Source of the DNA: Saccoglossus kowalevskii | Lineage: Eukaryota > Hemichordata > Enteropneusta > Harrimaniidae | NCBI RefSeq assembly: GCF_000003605.2 | Contig: NW_003139100.1 | Location: 1 to 49,124 of the forward strand | Direction of reading: 5' to 3' | DNA length: 49,124 nucleotides | In this document: one piece after another, positions 14,170 through 26,105 of the stretch | How positions within the stretch are numbered: position 1 is the first letter of the stretch | Layout of the letters: the number at the start of each line of letters is the position of its first letter | Notes under the pieces: generated by a model | The model's database searches: none | The model's input: the letters and a program-made list of their open reading frames with translations, nothing else | What the model was told of the DNA's origin: nothing | Made by a program: the position numbers and the translations under genes

Positions 14170-15460
14170 TCAGTAGAAAAGTAGACATGATGCTTGAGAG
14201 AATGGAATACTATTTGAGGGTAAAATACAAGTCATGTGACTCTCCCACTCTCCCTCATATAGTGCTCTATTTTATCCTGTTGTCATGTCTCCTCTGTCAA
14301 ATACCATGGTTACAAAAATCAATAGAACAGAAGACATGATACAGGGAGAGAATGGAATACTATTTGAGGGAAAAATACAAGTCATGTGACTCTCTCGCTC
14401 TCCCTCATATAATGCTCTATTTTATTCCGTTGTCATGTCTCCTGTGTCAAATACCATGGTTACAAAGATCAGTAGAAAAGTAGACATGATGCTGGGAGAG
14501 AATGGAATACTATTTGAGGGTAAAATACAAGTCATGTGACTCTCCCACTCTCCCTCATTTAGTGCTCTATTTTATCCTGTTGTTATGTCAAATACCATGG
14601 TTACAAAGATCAATAGAACAGTAGACATGATGCTGGGAGAGAATGGAATACTGTTTGAGAGAAAAATGCAAGTCATGTGACTCTCTCACTCTCCCTCATA
14701 TAGTTCTCTATTTTATCCTGTTGTCATGTTTCCTGTGTCAACTACCATGGTTACAAAGATCACTAGAACAGTAGACATGATGCTGGGAGAGAATGGAATG
14801 CTATTTGAGGGAAAAATACAAGTCATGTGACTCTCACTCTCCCTCATATAGTGCTCTATTTTATCCCGTTGTCATGTCTCCTGTGTAAAATACCATGGTT
14901 ACAAAGATCAATAGAACAGTAGACATGATGCTGGGAGAGAACGGAATACTATTTGACGGGAAAATACAAGTCATGTGACTCTCTCACTCTCGCTCATATA
15001 GTGCTCTATTTTATCCTGTTGTCATGTCTCCTGTGCCAAATACTATGATTACAAAGATCAATAGAACAGTGGACATGATGCTGGAAGAGAATGGAATACT
15101 ATTTGAAGGGAAAAATACAAGTCATGTGACTCTCACTCTCCCTCATATAGTGCTCTATTTTATTCCGTTGTCATGTCTCCTGTGTAAAATACCATGGTTA
15201 CAAAGATCAATAGAACAGTAGACATGATGCTGGGAGAGAACGGAATACTATTTGATGGAAAAATACAAGTTATGTGACTCTCTCATGCTCCCTCATATAG
15301 TGCTCTATTTTTATCCTGTTGTCATGTCAAATACCATGGTTACAAAGTTCAATAGAACAGTTGATATGATGCTGGGAGAGAATGGAATACTATTTGAGGG
15401 TAAAATGCAAGTCATGTGACTCTCTCACTCTCCCTCATATAGTGCTCTATTTTATCCCGT
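14170..15460 (+). repeat. Higher-order block B1
   Basis: This is the first of three related copies of roughly 1.2-1.4 kb. It matches 17240-18430 at an offset of 2818 bp and 18457-19895 at an offset of 4287-4288 bp. Diagnostic markers are CATGATACAGGGAGAG, CTCTCTCGCTCTCC, CTGTGCCAAATACTATG, GAACAGTGGACATG, CTCTCGCTCATATAG and AAGTTCAATAGAACAG. Confidence 0.82.
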
Positions 15461-17239
15461 TGTCATGTCTCCTGTGTCAAATACCATGGTTACAAAGATC
15501 AATAGAACAGTAGACATGATGCTGGGAGAGAATGGAATACTATTTGAAGGAAAAATACAAGTCATGCGACTCTCTCTCTCCCTCATATAGTGCTCTATTT
15601 TATCCTGTTGTCATGTCTCCTCTGTCAAATACCATGGTTACAAAGTTCAATAGAACAGTAGACATGATGCTGGGAGAGAATGGAATACTATTTGAGGGTA
15701 AAATGCAAGTCATGTGACTCTCTCACTCTCCCTCATATAGTGCTCTATTTTATCCCGTTGTCATGTCTCCTGTGTCAAATACCATGGTTACAAAGATCAA
15801 TAGAACAGTAGACATGATGCTGGGAGAGAATGGAATACTATTTGAAGGAAAAATACAAGTCATGCGACTCTCTCTCTCCCTCATATAATGCTCTATTTTA
15901 TCCTGTTGTCATGTCTCCTGTGTCAAATACCATGGTTACAAAGATCAATAGAACAGTAGACATGATGCTAGGAGAGAATGGAATACTATTTAAGGGAAAA
16001 TACAAGTCATGTGACTCTCTCACTCTCCCTCATACAGTGCTCTATTTTATCCTGTTATGTCTCCTGTGTCAAATACCATGGTTACAAAGATCAATAGAAC
16101 AGTAGACATGATGCTGGGAGAGAATGGAATACTATTTAAGGGAAAATACAAGTCATGTGACTCTCTCACTCTCCCTCATATAGTGCTCTATTTTATCCTG
16201 TTGTCATGTCTCCTCTGTCAAATACCATGGTTACAAAGATCAATAGAACAGTAGACATGATGCTGGGAGAGAATGGAATACTATTTGAGGGAAAAATACA
16301 AGTCATGTGACTCTCTCACTCTCCCTCATATAGTGCTCTATTTTATCCTGTTATGTCTCCTGTGTAAAAAACCATGGTTACAAAGATCAATAGAACAGTA
16401 GACATGATGCTGGGAGAGAATGGAATGCTATTTGAAGGAAAAATACAAATCATGCGACTCTCTCACTCTCCCTCATATAGTGCTCTATTTTATCCTGTTG
16501 TCATGTCACCTGTGTCAAATACCATGGTTACAAAGTTCAATAGAACAGTAGACATGATGCTGGAAGAGAATGGAATACTATTTGAGGGTAAAATGCAAGT
16601 CATGTGACTCTCTCACTCTCCCTCATATAGTGCTCTATTTTATCCCGTTGTCATGTCTCCTGTGTCAAATACCATGGTTACAAAGATCAATAGAACAGTA
16701 GACATGATGCTGGGAGAGAATGGAATACTATTTGAGGGTAAAATGCAAGTCATGTGACTCTCTCACTCTCCCTCATATAGTGCTCTATTTTATCCCGTTG
16801 TCATGTCTCCTGTGTCAAATACCATGGTTACAAAGATCAATAGAACAGTAGACATGATGCTGGGAGAGAATGGAATACTATTTGAGGGAAAAATACAAGT
16901 CATGTGACTCTCTCACTCTCCCTCATATAGTGCTCTATTTTATCCCGTTGTCATGTCTCCTGTGTCAAATACCATGGTTACAAAGATCAGTAGAAAAGTA
17001 GACATGATGCTGGGAGAGAATGGAATACTATTTGAGGGTAAAATACAAGTCATGTGACTCTCCCACTCTCCCTCATATAGTGCTCTATTTTATCCTGTTG
17101 TCATGTCTCCTGTGTCAAATACCATGGTTACAAAGATCAGTAGAAAAGTACACATGATGCTTGAGAGAATGGAATACTATTTGAGGGTAAAATACAAGCC
17201 ATGTGACTCTCCCACTCTCCCTCATATAGTGCTCTATTT

Positions 17240-18430
17240 TATCCTGTTGTCATGTCTCCTATGTCAAATACCATGGTTACAAAGATCAGTAGAAAAGTAG
17301 ACATGATGCTGGGAGAGAATGGAATACTATTTGAGGGTAAAATACAAGTCATGTTACTCTCCCACTCTCCCTCATATAGTGCTCTATTTTATCCTGTTGT
17401 TATGTCAAATACCATGGTTACAAAGATCAATAGAACAGTAGACATGATGCTGGGAGAGAATGGAATACTGTTTGAGAGAAAAATGCAAGTCATGTGACTC
17501 TCTCACTCTCCCTCATATAGTGCTCTATTTTATCCTGTTGTCATGTCTCCTGTGTCAACTACCATGGTTACAAAGATCACTAGAACAGTAGACATGATGC
17601 TGGGAGAGAATGGAATACTATTTTGAGGGAAAAATACAAGTCATGTGACTCTCACTCTCCCTCATATAGTGCTCTATTTTATCCCGTTGTCATGTCTCCT
17701 GTGTAAAATACCATGGTTACAAAGATCAATAGAACAGTAGACATGATGCTGGGAGAGAACGGAATACTATTTGACGGGAAAATACAAGTCATGTGACTCT
17801 CTCACTCTCGCTCATATAGTGCTCTATTTTATCCTGTTGTCATGTCTCCTGTGCCAAATACTATGATTACAAAGATCAATAGAACAGTGGACATGATGCT
17901 GGAAGAGAATGGAATACTATTTGAAGGGAAAAATACAAGTCATGTGACTCTCACTCTCCCTCATATAGTGCTCTATTTTATTCCGTTGTCATGTCTCCTG
18001 TGTAAAATACCATGGTTACAAAGATCAATAGAACAGTAGACATGATGCTGGGAGAGAACGGAATACTATTTGATGGAAAAATACAAGTTATGTGACTCTC
18101 TCATGCTCCCTCATATAGTGCTCTATTTTATCCTGTTGTCATGTCAAATACCATGGTTACAAAGTTCAATAGAACAGTTGATATGATGCTGGGAGAGAAT
18201 GGAATACTATTTGAGGGTAAAATGCAAGTCATGTGACTCTCTCACTCTCCCTCATATAGTGCTCTATTTTATCCTGTTGTCATGTCAAATACCATGGTTA
18301 CAAAGTTCAATAGAACAGTAGATATGATGCTGGGAGAGAATGGAATACTATTTGAGGGTAAAATGCAAGTCATGTCACTCTCTCACTCTCCCTCATATAG
18401 TGCTCTATTTTAATCAGTTGTCATGTCTCC
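17240..18430 (+). repeat. Higher-order block B2
   Basis: This is the second copy of the B block, 2818 bp from B1. It carries the same CTGTGCCAAATAC and AAGTTCAATAG markers. It lies immediately before B3 with a shift of 1467-1468 bp, about 10 monomers, so B2 and B3 form a true tandem higher-order pair. A TTACTCTC change near 17355 removes the usual TGA and lets a spurious frame run on. Confidence 0.8.
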
Positions 18431-18456
18431 TCTGTCAAATACCATGGTTACAAAGA

Positions 18457-19895
18457 TCAATAGAAAAGTAGACATGATGCTTGAGAGAATGGAATACTAT
18501 TTGAGGGTAAAATACAAGTCATGTGACTCTCCCACTCTCCCTCATATAGTGCTCTATTTTATCCTGTTGTCATGTCTCCTCTGTCAAATACCATGGTTAC
18601 AAAAATCAATAGAACAGAAGACATGATACAGGGAGAGAATGGAATACTATTTGAGGGAAAAATACAAGTCATGTGACTCTCTCGCTCTCCCTCATATAAT
18701 GCTCTATTTTATTCCGTTGTCATGTCTCCTGTGTCAAATACCATGGTTACAAAGATCAGTAGAAAAGTAGACATGATGCTGGGAGAGAATGGAATACTAT
18801 TTGAGGGTAAAATACAAGTCATGTGACTCTCCCACTCTCCCTCATATAGTGCTCTATTTTATCCTGTTGTTATGTCAAATACCATGGTTACAAAGATCAA
18901 TAGAACAGTAGACATGATGCTGGGAGAGAATGGAATACTGTTTGAGAGAAAAATGCAAGTCATGTGACTCTCTCACTCTCCCTCATATAGTTCTCTATTT
19001 TATCCTGTTGTCATGTTTCCTGTGTCAACTACCATGGTTACAAAGATCACTAGAACAGTAGACATGATGCTGGGAGAGAATGGAATGCTATTTGAGGGAA
19101 AAATACAAGTCATGTGACTCTCACTCTCCCTCATATAGTGCTCTATTTTATCCCGTTGTCATGTCTCCTGTGTAAAATACCATGGTTACAAAGATCAATA
19201 GAACAGTAGACATGATGCTGGGAGAGAACGGAATACTATTTGACGGGAAAATACAAGTCATGTGACTCTCTCACTCTCGCTCATATAGTGCTCTATTTTA
19301 TCCTGTTGTCATGTCTCCTGTGCCAAATACTATGATTACAAAGATCAATAGAACAGTGGACATGATGCTGGAAGAGAATGGAATACTATTTGAGGGAAAA
19401 ATACAAGTCATATGACTCTCCCACTCTCCCTCATATAATGCTCTATTTTATTCCGTTGTCATGTCTCCTGTGTAAAATACCATGGTTACAAAGATCAATA
19501 GAACAGTAGACATGATGCTGGGAGAGAACGGAATACTATTTGATGGAAAAATACAAGTTATGTGACTCTCTCATGCTCCCTCATATAGTGCTCTATTTTA
19601 TCCTGTTGTCATGTCAAATACCATGGTTACAAAGTTCAATAGAACAGTAGATATGATGCTGGGAGAGAATGGAATACTATTTGAGGGTAAAATGCAAGTC
19701 ATGTGACTCTCTCACTCTCCCTCATATAGTGCTCTATTTTATCCTGTTGTCATGTCAAATACCATGGTTACAAAGTTCAATAGAACAGTAGATATGATGC
19801 TGGGAGAGAATGGAATACTATTTGAGGGTAAAATGCAAGTCATGTCACTCTCTCACTCTCCCTCATATAGTGCTCTATTTTAATCAGTTGTCATG
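18457..19895 (+). repeat. Higher-order block B3
   Basis: This is the third copy of the B block. It repeats B1 markers at an offset of 4287 bp (CATGATACAGGG at 18624, TAGTTCTCTATT at 18988, CTGTGCCAAATAC at 19318) and ends at the TTTTAATCAGTTGTC joint at about 19879. That joint recurs at 18411, 21799, 24754, 26823, 37273 and 37563, so it is a useful phase marker for the higher-order period. Confidence 0.8.
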
Positions 19896-21230
19896 TCTCC
19901 TCTGTCAAATACCATGGTTACAAAGATCAATAGAACAGTAGACATGATGCTGGGAGAGAATGGAATACTATTTGAGGGTAAAATGCAAGTCATGTGACTC
20001 TCTCACTCTCCCTCATATAGTGCTCTATTTTATCCTGTTGTCATGTCTCCTGTGTCAAATACCATGGTTACAAAGATCAATAGAACAGTAGACATGATGC
20101 TGGGAGAGAATGGAATACTATTTGAGGGTAAAATGCAAGTCATGTGACTCTCACTCTCCCTCATATAGTGCTCTATTTTATCCCGTTGTCATGTCTCCTG
20201 TGTCAAATACCATGGTTACAAAGATCAGTAGAAAAGTAGACATGATGCTGGGAGAGAATGGAATACTATTTGAGGGTAAAATACAAGTCATGTGACTCTC
20301 CCACTCTCCCTCATATAGTGCTCTATTTTATCCTGTTGTCATGTCTCCTGTGTCAAATACCATGGTTACAAAGATCAATAGAACAGTAGACATGATGCTG
20401 GGAGAGAATGGAATACTATTTGACGGGAAAATACAAGTCATGTGACCCTCTCACTCTCCCTCATATAGTGCTCTATTTTATCCTGTTGTCATGTCTCCTG
20501 TGTCAAATAGTATGATTACAAAGATCAATAGAACAGTAGACATGATGCTGGAAGAGAATGGAATACTATTTGAGGGGAAAAATACAAGTCATGCGACTCT
20601 CACTCTCCCTCATATAGTGCTCTATTTTTTCCCGTTGTCAATGTCTCCTGTGTGAAATACCATGGTTACAAAGATCAGTAGAAAAGTAGACATGATGCTG
20701 GGAGAGAATGGAATACTATTTGAGAGAAAAATACAAGTCATGTGACTCTCCCACTCTCCCTCATATAGTGCTCTATTTTATCCTGTTGTTATGTCAAATA
20801 CCATGGTTACAAAGATCAATAGAAGAGTAGACATGATGCTGGGGGAGAATGGAATACTATTTGAGGATAAAATGCAAGTCATGTGTCTCTCTCACTCTCC
20901 CTCATATAGTGCTCTATTTTATCCTGTTGTCATGTCTCCTGTGTCAAATACCATGGTTACAACAATCAGTAGAAAAGTAGACATGATGCTTGAGAGAATG
21001 GAATACTATTTGAGGGTAAAATACAAGTCATGTGACTCTCTCACTCTCCCTCATATAGTGCTCTATTTTATCCTGTTGTCATGTCTCCTCTGTCAAATAC
21101 CATGGTTACAAAAATCAATAGAACAGAAGACATGATGCTGGGAGAGAATGGAATACTATTTGAGGGAAAAATACAAGTCATGTGACTCTCTCACTCTCCC
21201 TCATATAGTGCTCTATTTTATCCTGTTGTC
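19880..21230 (+). repeat. Higher-order block C1
   Basis: This is the first copy of a block seen again at 21800-23150 (offset 1919-1920 bp, 13 monomers), 24755-26105 and, in part, 32050-33020. Markers are CAAATAGTATGATTAC, AGTCATGCGACTCTCAC, TATTTTTTCCCGTTG, GTGTGAAATACC, CTGGGGGAGAATGG with TTTGAGGATAAAATG, and ACAACAATCAGTAG. An extra A (GTCAATGTCTCC near 20640) is private to this copy. Confidence 0.82.
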
Positions 21231-21799
21231 ATGTCTCCTGTGTCAAATACCATGGTTACAAAGATCAATAGAACAGTTGATATGATGCTGGAAGAGAATG
21301 GAATACTATTTGAAGGAAAAATGCAAGTCATGTGACTCTCTCACTCTCCCTCATATAGTGCTCTATTTTATCCTGTTGTCATGTCTCCTGTGTCAAATAC
21401 CATGGTTACAAAGATCACTAGAACAGTAGACATGATGCTGGGAGAGAACGGAATACTATTTGATGGAAAAATACAAGTTATGTGACTCTCTCATGCTCCC
21501 TCATATAGGGCTCTATTTTATCCTGTTGTCATGTCAAATACCATGGTTACAAAGATCAATAGAACAGTAGATATGATGCTGGGGGAGAATGGAATACTAT
21601 TTGAGGGTAAAATGCAAGTCATGTTACTCTCTCACTCTCCCTCATATAGTGCTCTATTTTATCCTGTTGTCATGTCAAATACCATGGTTACAAAGTTCAA
21701 TAGAACAGTAGATATGATGCTGGGAGAGAATGGAATACTATTTGAGGGTAAAATGCAAGTCATGTCACTCTCTCACTCTCCCTCATATAGTGCTCTATT

Positions 21800-23150
21800 T
21801 TAATCAGTTGTCATGTCTCCTCTGTCAAACACCATGGTTACAAAGATCAATAGAACAGTAGACATGATGCTGGGAGAGAATGGAATACTATTTGAGGGTA
21901 AAATGCAAGTCATGTGACTCTCTCACTCTCCCTCATATAGTGCTCTATTTTATCCTGTTGTCATGTCTCCTGTGTCAAATACCATGGTTACAAAGATCAA
22001 TAGAACAGTAGACATGATGCTGGGAGAGAATGGAATACTATTTGAGGGTAAAATGCAAGTCATGTGACTCTCACTCTCCCTCATATAGTGCTCTATTTTA
22101 TCCCGTTGTCATGTCTCCTGTGTCAAATACCATGGTTACAAAGATCAGTAGAAAAGTAGACATGATGCTGGGAGAGAATGGAATACTATTTGAGGGTAAA
22201 ATACAAGTCATGTGACTCTCCCACTCTCCCTCATATAGTGCTCTATTTTATCCTGTTGTCATGTCTCCTGTGTCAAATACCATGGTTACAAAGATCAATA
22301 GAACAGTAGACATGATGCTGGGAGAGAATGGATTACTATTTGACGGGAAAATACAAGTCATGTGACTCTCTCACTCTCCCTCATATAGTGCTCTATTTTA
22401 TCCTATTGTCATGTCTCCTGTGTCAAATAGTATGATTACAAAGATCAATAGAACAGTAGACATGATGCTGGAAGAGAATGGAATACTATTTGAGGGGAAA
22501 AATACAAGTCATGCGACTCTCACTCTCCCTCTTATAGTGCTCAATTTTTTCCCGTTGTCATGTCTCCTGTGTGAAATACCATGGTTACAAAGATCAGTAG
22601 AAAAGTAGACATGATGCTGGGAGAGAATGGAATACTATTTGAGAGAAAAATACAAGTCATGTGACTCTCCCACTCTCCCTCATATAGTGCTCTATTTTAT
22701 CCTGTTGTTATGTCAAATACCATGGTTACAAAGATCAATAGAATAGTAGACATGATGCTGGGGGAGAATGGAATACTATTTGAGGATAAAATGCAAGTCA
22801 TGTGACTCTCTCACTCTCCCTCATATAGTGCTCTATTTTATCCTGTTGTCATGTCTCCTGTGTCAAATACCATGGTTACAACAATCAGTAGAAAAGTAGA
22901 CATGATGCTTGAGAGAATGGAATACTATTTGAGGGTAAAATACAAGTCATGTGACTCTCCCACTCTCCCTCATATTGTGCTCTATTTTATCCTGTTGTCA
23001 TGTCTCCTCTGTCAAATACCATGGTTACAAAAATCAATAGAACAGAAGACATGATGCTGGGAGAGAATGGAATACTATTTGAGGGAAAAATACAAGTCAT
23101 GTGACTCTCTCACTCTCCCTCATATAGTGCTCTATTTTATCCTGTTGTCA
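21800..23150 (+). repeat. Higher-order block C2
   Basis: This is the second copy of the C block, 1920 bp after C1 and 2955 bp before C3. Private changes include CTTATAGTGCTCAATTT near 22530 and CATATTGTGCTC near 22973. A partial third-generation duplicate of its interior follows at 23595-24135, which explains why the next copy lies 2955 bp away rather than about 1920 bp. Confidence 0.82.
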
Positions 23151-23459
23151 TGTCTCCTGTGTCAAATACCATGGTTACAAAGATCAATAGAACAGTAGAT
23201 ATGATGCTGGGAGAGAATGGAATACTATTTGAAGGAAAAATGCAAGTCATGTGACTCTCTCACTCTCCCTCATATAGTGCTCTATTTTATCCAGTTGTCA
23301 TGTCTCCTCTGTCAAACACCATGATTACAAAGATCAATAGAACAGAAGACATGATGCTGGGAGAGAATGGAATACTATTTGAAGGAAAAATACAAGTCAT
23401 GTGACTGTCTCACTCTCCCTCATATAGTGCTCTATTTTATCCGGTTGTCATGTCTCCTG

Positions 23460-24350
23460 TGTCAACTACCATGTAAAGATCACTAGAACAGTAGACATGA
23501 TGCTGGGAGAGAATGGAATACTATTTGAGGGTAAAATGCAAGTCATGTGACTCTCACTCTCCCTCATATAGTGCAAATATTTTTTTCCGTTGTCATGTCT
23601 CCTGTGTGAAATACCATGGTTACAAAGATCAGTAGAAAAGTAGACATGATGCTGGGAGAGAATGGAATACTATTTGAGAGAAAAATACAAGTCATGTGAC
23701 TCTCCCACTCTCCCTCATATAGTGCTCTATTTTATCCTGTTGTTAAGTCAAATACCATGGTTACAAAGATCAATAGAAGAGTAGACATGATGCTGGGGGA
23801 GAATGGAATACTATTTGAGGATAAAATGCAAGTCATGTGACTCTCTCACTCTCCCTCATATAGTGCTGTATTTTATCCTGTTGCCATGTCTCCTGTATCA
23901 AATACCATGGTTACAACAATCAGTAGAAAAGTAGACATGATGCTTGAGAGAATGGAATACTATTTGAGGGTAAAATACAAGTCATGTGACTCTCCCACTC
24001 TCCCTCATATAGTGCTCTATTTTATCCTGTTGTCATGTCTCCTTTGTCAAATACCATGGTTACAAAAATCAATAGAACAGAAGACATGATGCTGGGAGAG
24101 AATGGAATACTATTTGAGGGAAAAATACAAGTCATGTGACTCTCTCACTCTCCCTCATATAGTGCTCTATTTTATCCTGTTGTCATGTCTCCTGTGTCAA
24201 ATACCATGGTTACAAAGATCAATAGAACAGAAGACATGATGCTGGGAGAGAATGGAATACTATTTGAAGGAAAAATACAAGTCATGTGACTGTCTCACTC
24301 TCCCTCATACAGTGCTCTATTTTATCCTGTTGTCATGTCTCCTGTGTCAA
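23460..24350 (+). repeat. Extra segment inserted into the C higher-order period
   Basis: Copy C2 is about 1035 bp longer than expected from C1. The extra DNA repeats 22560-23100 at 23595-24135 (shift 1035 bp, 7 monomers). Its left part holds two one-off scars: a 4-bp loss giving ACCATGTAAAGATCAC near 23470, and AGTGCAAATATTTTTTTCC near 23571 where all other units read AGTGCTCTATTTT. The second is the best breakpoint candidate. After 24350 the register rejoins the C3 block at an offset of 2070 bp. Confidence 0.7.
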
Positions 24351-24754
24351 CTACCATGTTTACAAAGATCACTAGAACAGTAGACATGATGCTGGGAGAG
24401 AACGGAATACTATTTGATGGAAAAATACAAGTTATGTGACTCTCTCATGCTCCCTCATATAGGGCTCTATTTTATCCTGTTGTCATGTCAAATACCATGG
24501 TTACAAAGATCAATAGAACAGTAGACATGATGCTGGGGGAGAATGGAATACTATTTGAGGGTAAAATGCAAGTCATGTGACTCTCTCACTCTCCCTCATA
24601 TAGTGCTCTATTTTATCCCTGTTGTCATGTCAAATACCATGGTTACAAAGTTCAATAGAACAGTAGATATGATGCTGGGAGAGAATGGAATACTATTTGA
24701 GGGTAAAATGCAAGTCATGTCACTCTCTCACTCTCCCTCATATAGTGCTCTATT

Positions 24755-26105
24755 TTAATCAGTTGTCATGTCTCCTCTGTCAAATACCATGGTTACAAAG
24801 ATCAATAGAACAGTAGACATGATGCTGGGAGAGAATGGAATACTATTTGAGGGTAAAATACAAGTCATGTGACTCTCTCACTCTCTCTCATATAGTGCTC
24901 TATTTTATCCTGTTGTCATGTCTCCTGTGTCAAATACCATGGTTACAAAGATCAATAGAACAGTAGACATGATGCTGGGAGAGAATGGAATACTATTTGA
25001 GGGTAAAATGCAAGTCATGTGACTCTCACTCTCCCTCATATAGTGCTCTATTTTATCCCGTTGTCATGTCTCCTGTGTCAAATACCATGGTTACAAAGAT
25101 CAGTAGAAAAGTAGACATGATGCTGGGAGAGAATGGAATACTATTTGAGGGTAAAATACAAGTCATGTGACTCTCCCACTCTCCCTCATATAGTGCTCTA
25201 TTTTATCCTGTTGTCATGTCTCCTGTGTCAAATACCATGGTTACAAAGATCAATAGAACAGTAGACATGATGCTGGGAGAGAATGGAATACTATTTCACG
25301 GGAAAATACAAGTCATGTGACTCTCTCACTCTCCCTCATATAGTGCTCTATTTTATCCTGTTGTCATGTCTCCTGTGTCAAATAGTATGATTACAAAGAT
25401 CAATAGAACAGTAGACATGATGCTGGAAGAGAATGGAATACTATTTGAGGGGAAAAATACAAGTCATGCGACTCTCACTCTCCCTCATATAGTGCTCTAT
25501 TTTTTCCCGTTGTCATGTCTCCTGTGTGAAATACCATGGTTACAAAGATCAGTAGAAAAGTAGACATGATGCTGGGAGAGAATGGAATACTATTTGAGAG
25601 AAAAATACAAGTCATGTGACTTTCCCACTCTCCCTCATATAGTGCTCTATTTTATCCTGTTGTTATGTCAAATACCATGGTTACAAAGATCAATAGAAGA
25701 GTAGACATGATGCTGGGGGAGAATGGAATACTATTTGAGGATAAAATGCAAGTCATGTGACTCTCTCACTCTCCCTCATATAGTGCTCTATTTTATCCTG
25801 TTGTCATGTCTCCTGTGTCAAATACCATGGTTACAACAATCAGTAGAAAAGTAGACATGATGCTTGAGAGAATGGAATACTATTTGAGGGTAAAATACAA
25901 GTCATGTGACTCTCCCACTCTCCCTCATATAGTGCTCTATTTTATCCTGTTGTCATGTCTCCTCTGTCAAATACCATGGTTACAAAAATCAATAGAACAG
26001 AAGACATGATGCTGGGAGAGAATGGAATACTATTTGAGGGAAAAATACAAGTCATGTGACTCTCTCACTCTCCCTCATATAGTGCTCTATTTTATCCTGT
26101 TGTCA
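24755..26105 (+). repeat. Higher-order block C3
   Basis: This is the third copy of the C block, 2955 bp after C2, with the same CAAATAGTATG, TATTTTTTCCCG, GTGTGAAATACC and ACAACAATCAG series. It is followed at 2069 bp (26823 onward) by the start of a fourth round that runs to about 27240, where the sequence switches to the 7490-7880 type block. Confidence 0.8.
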
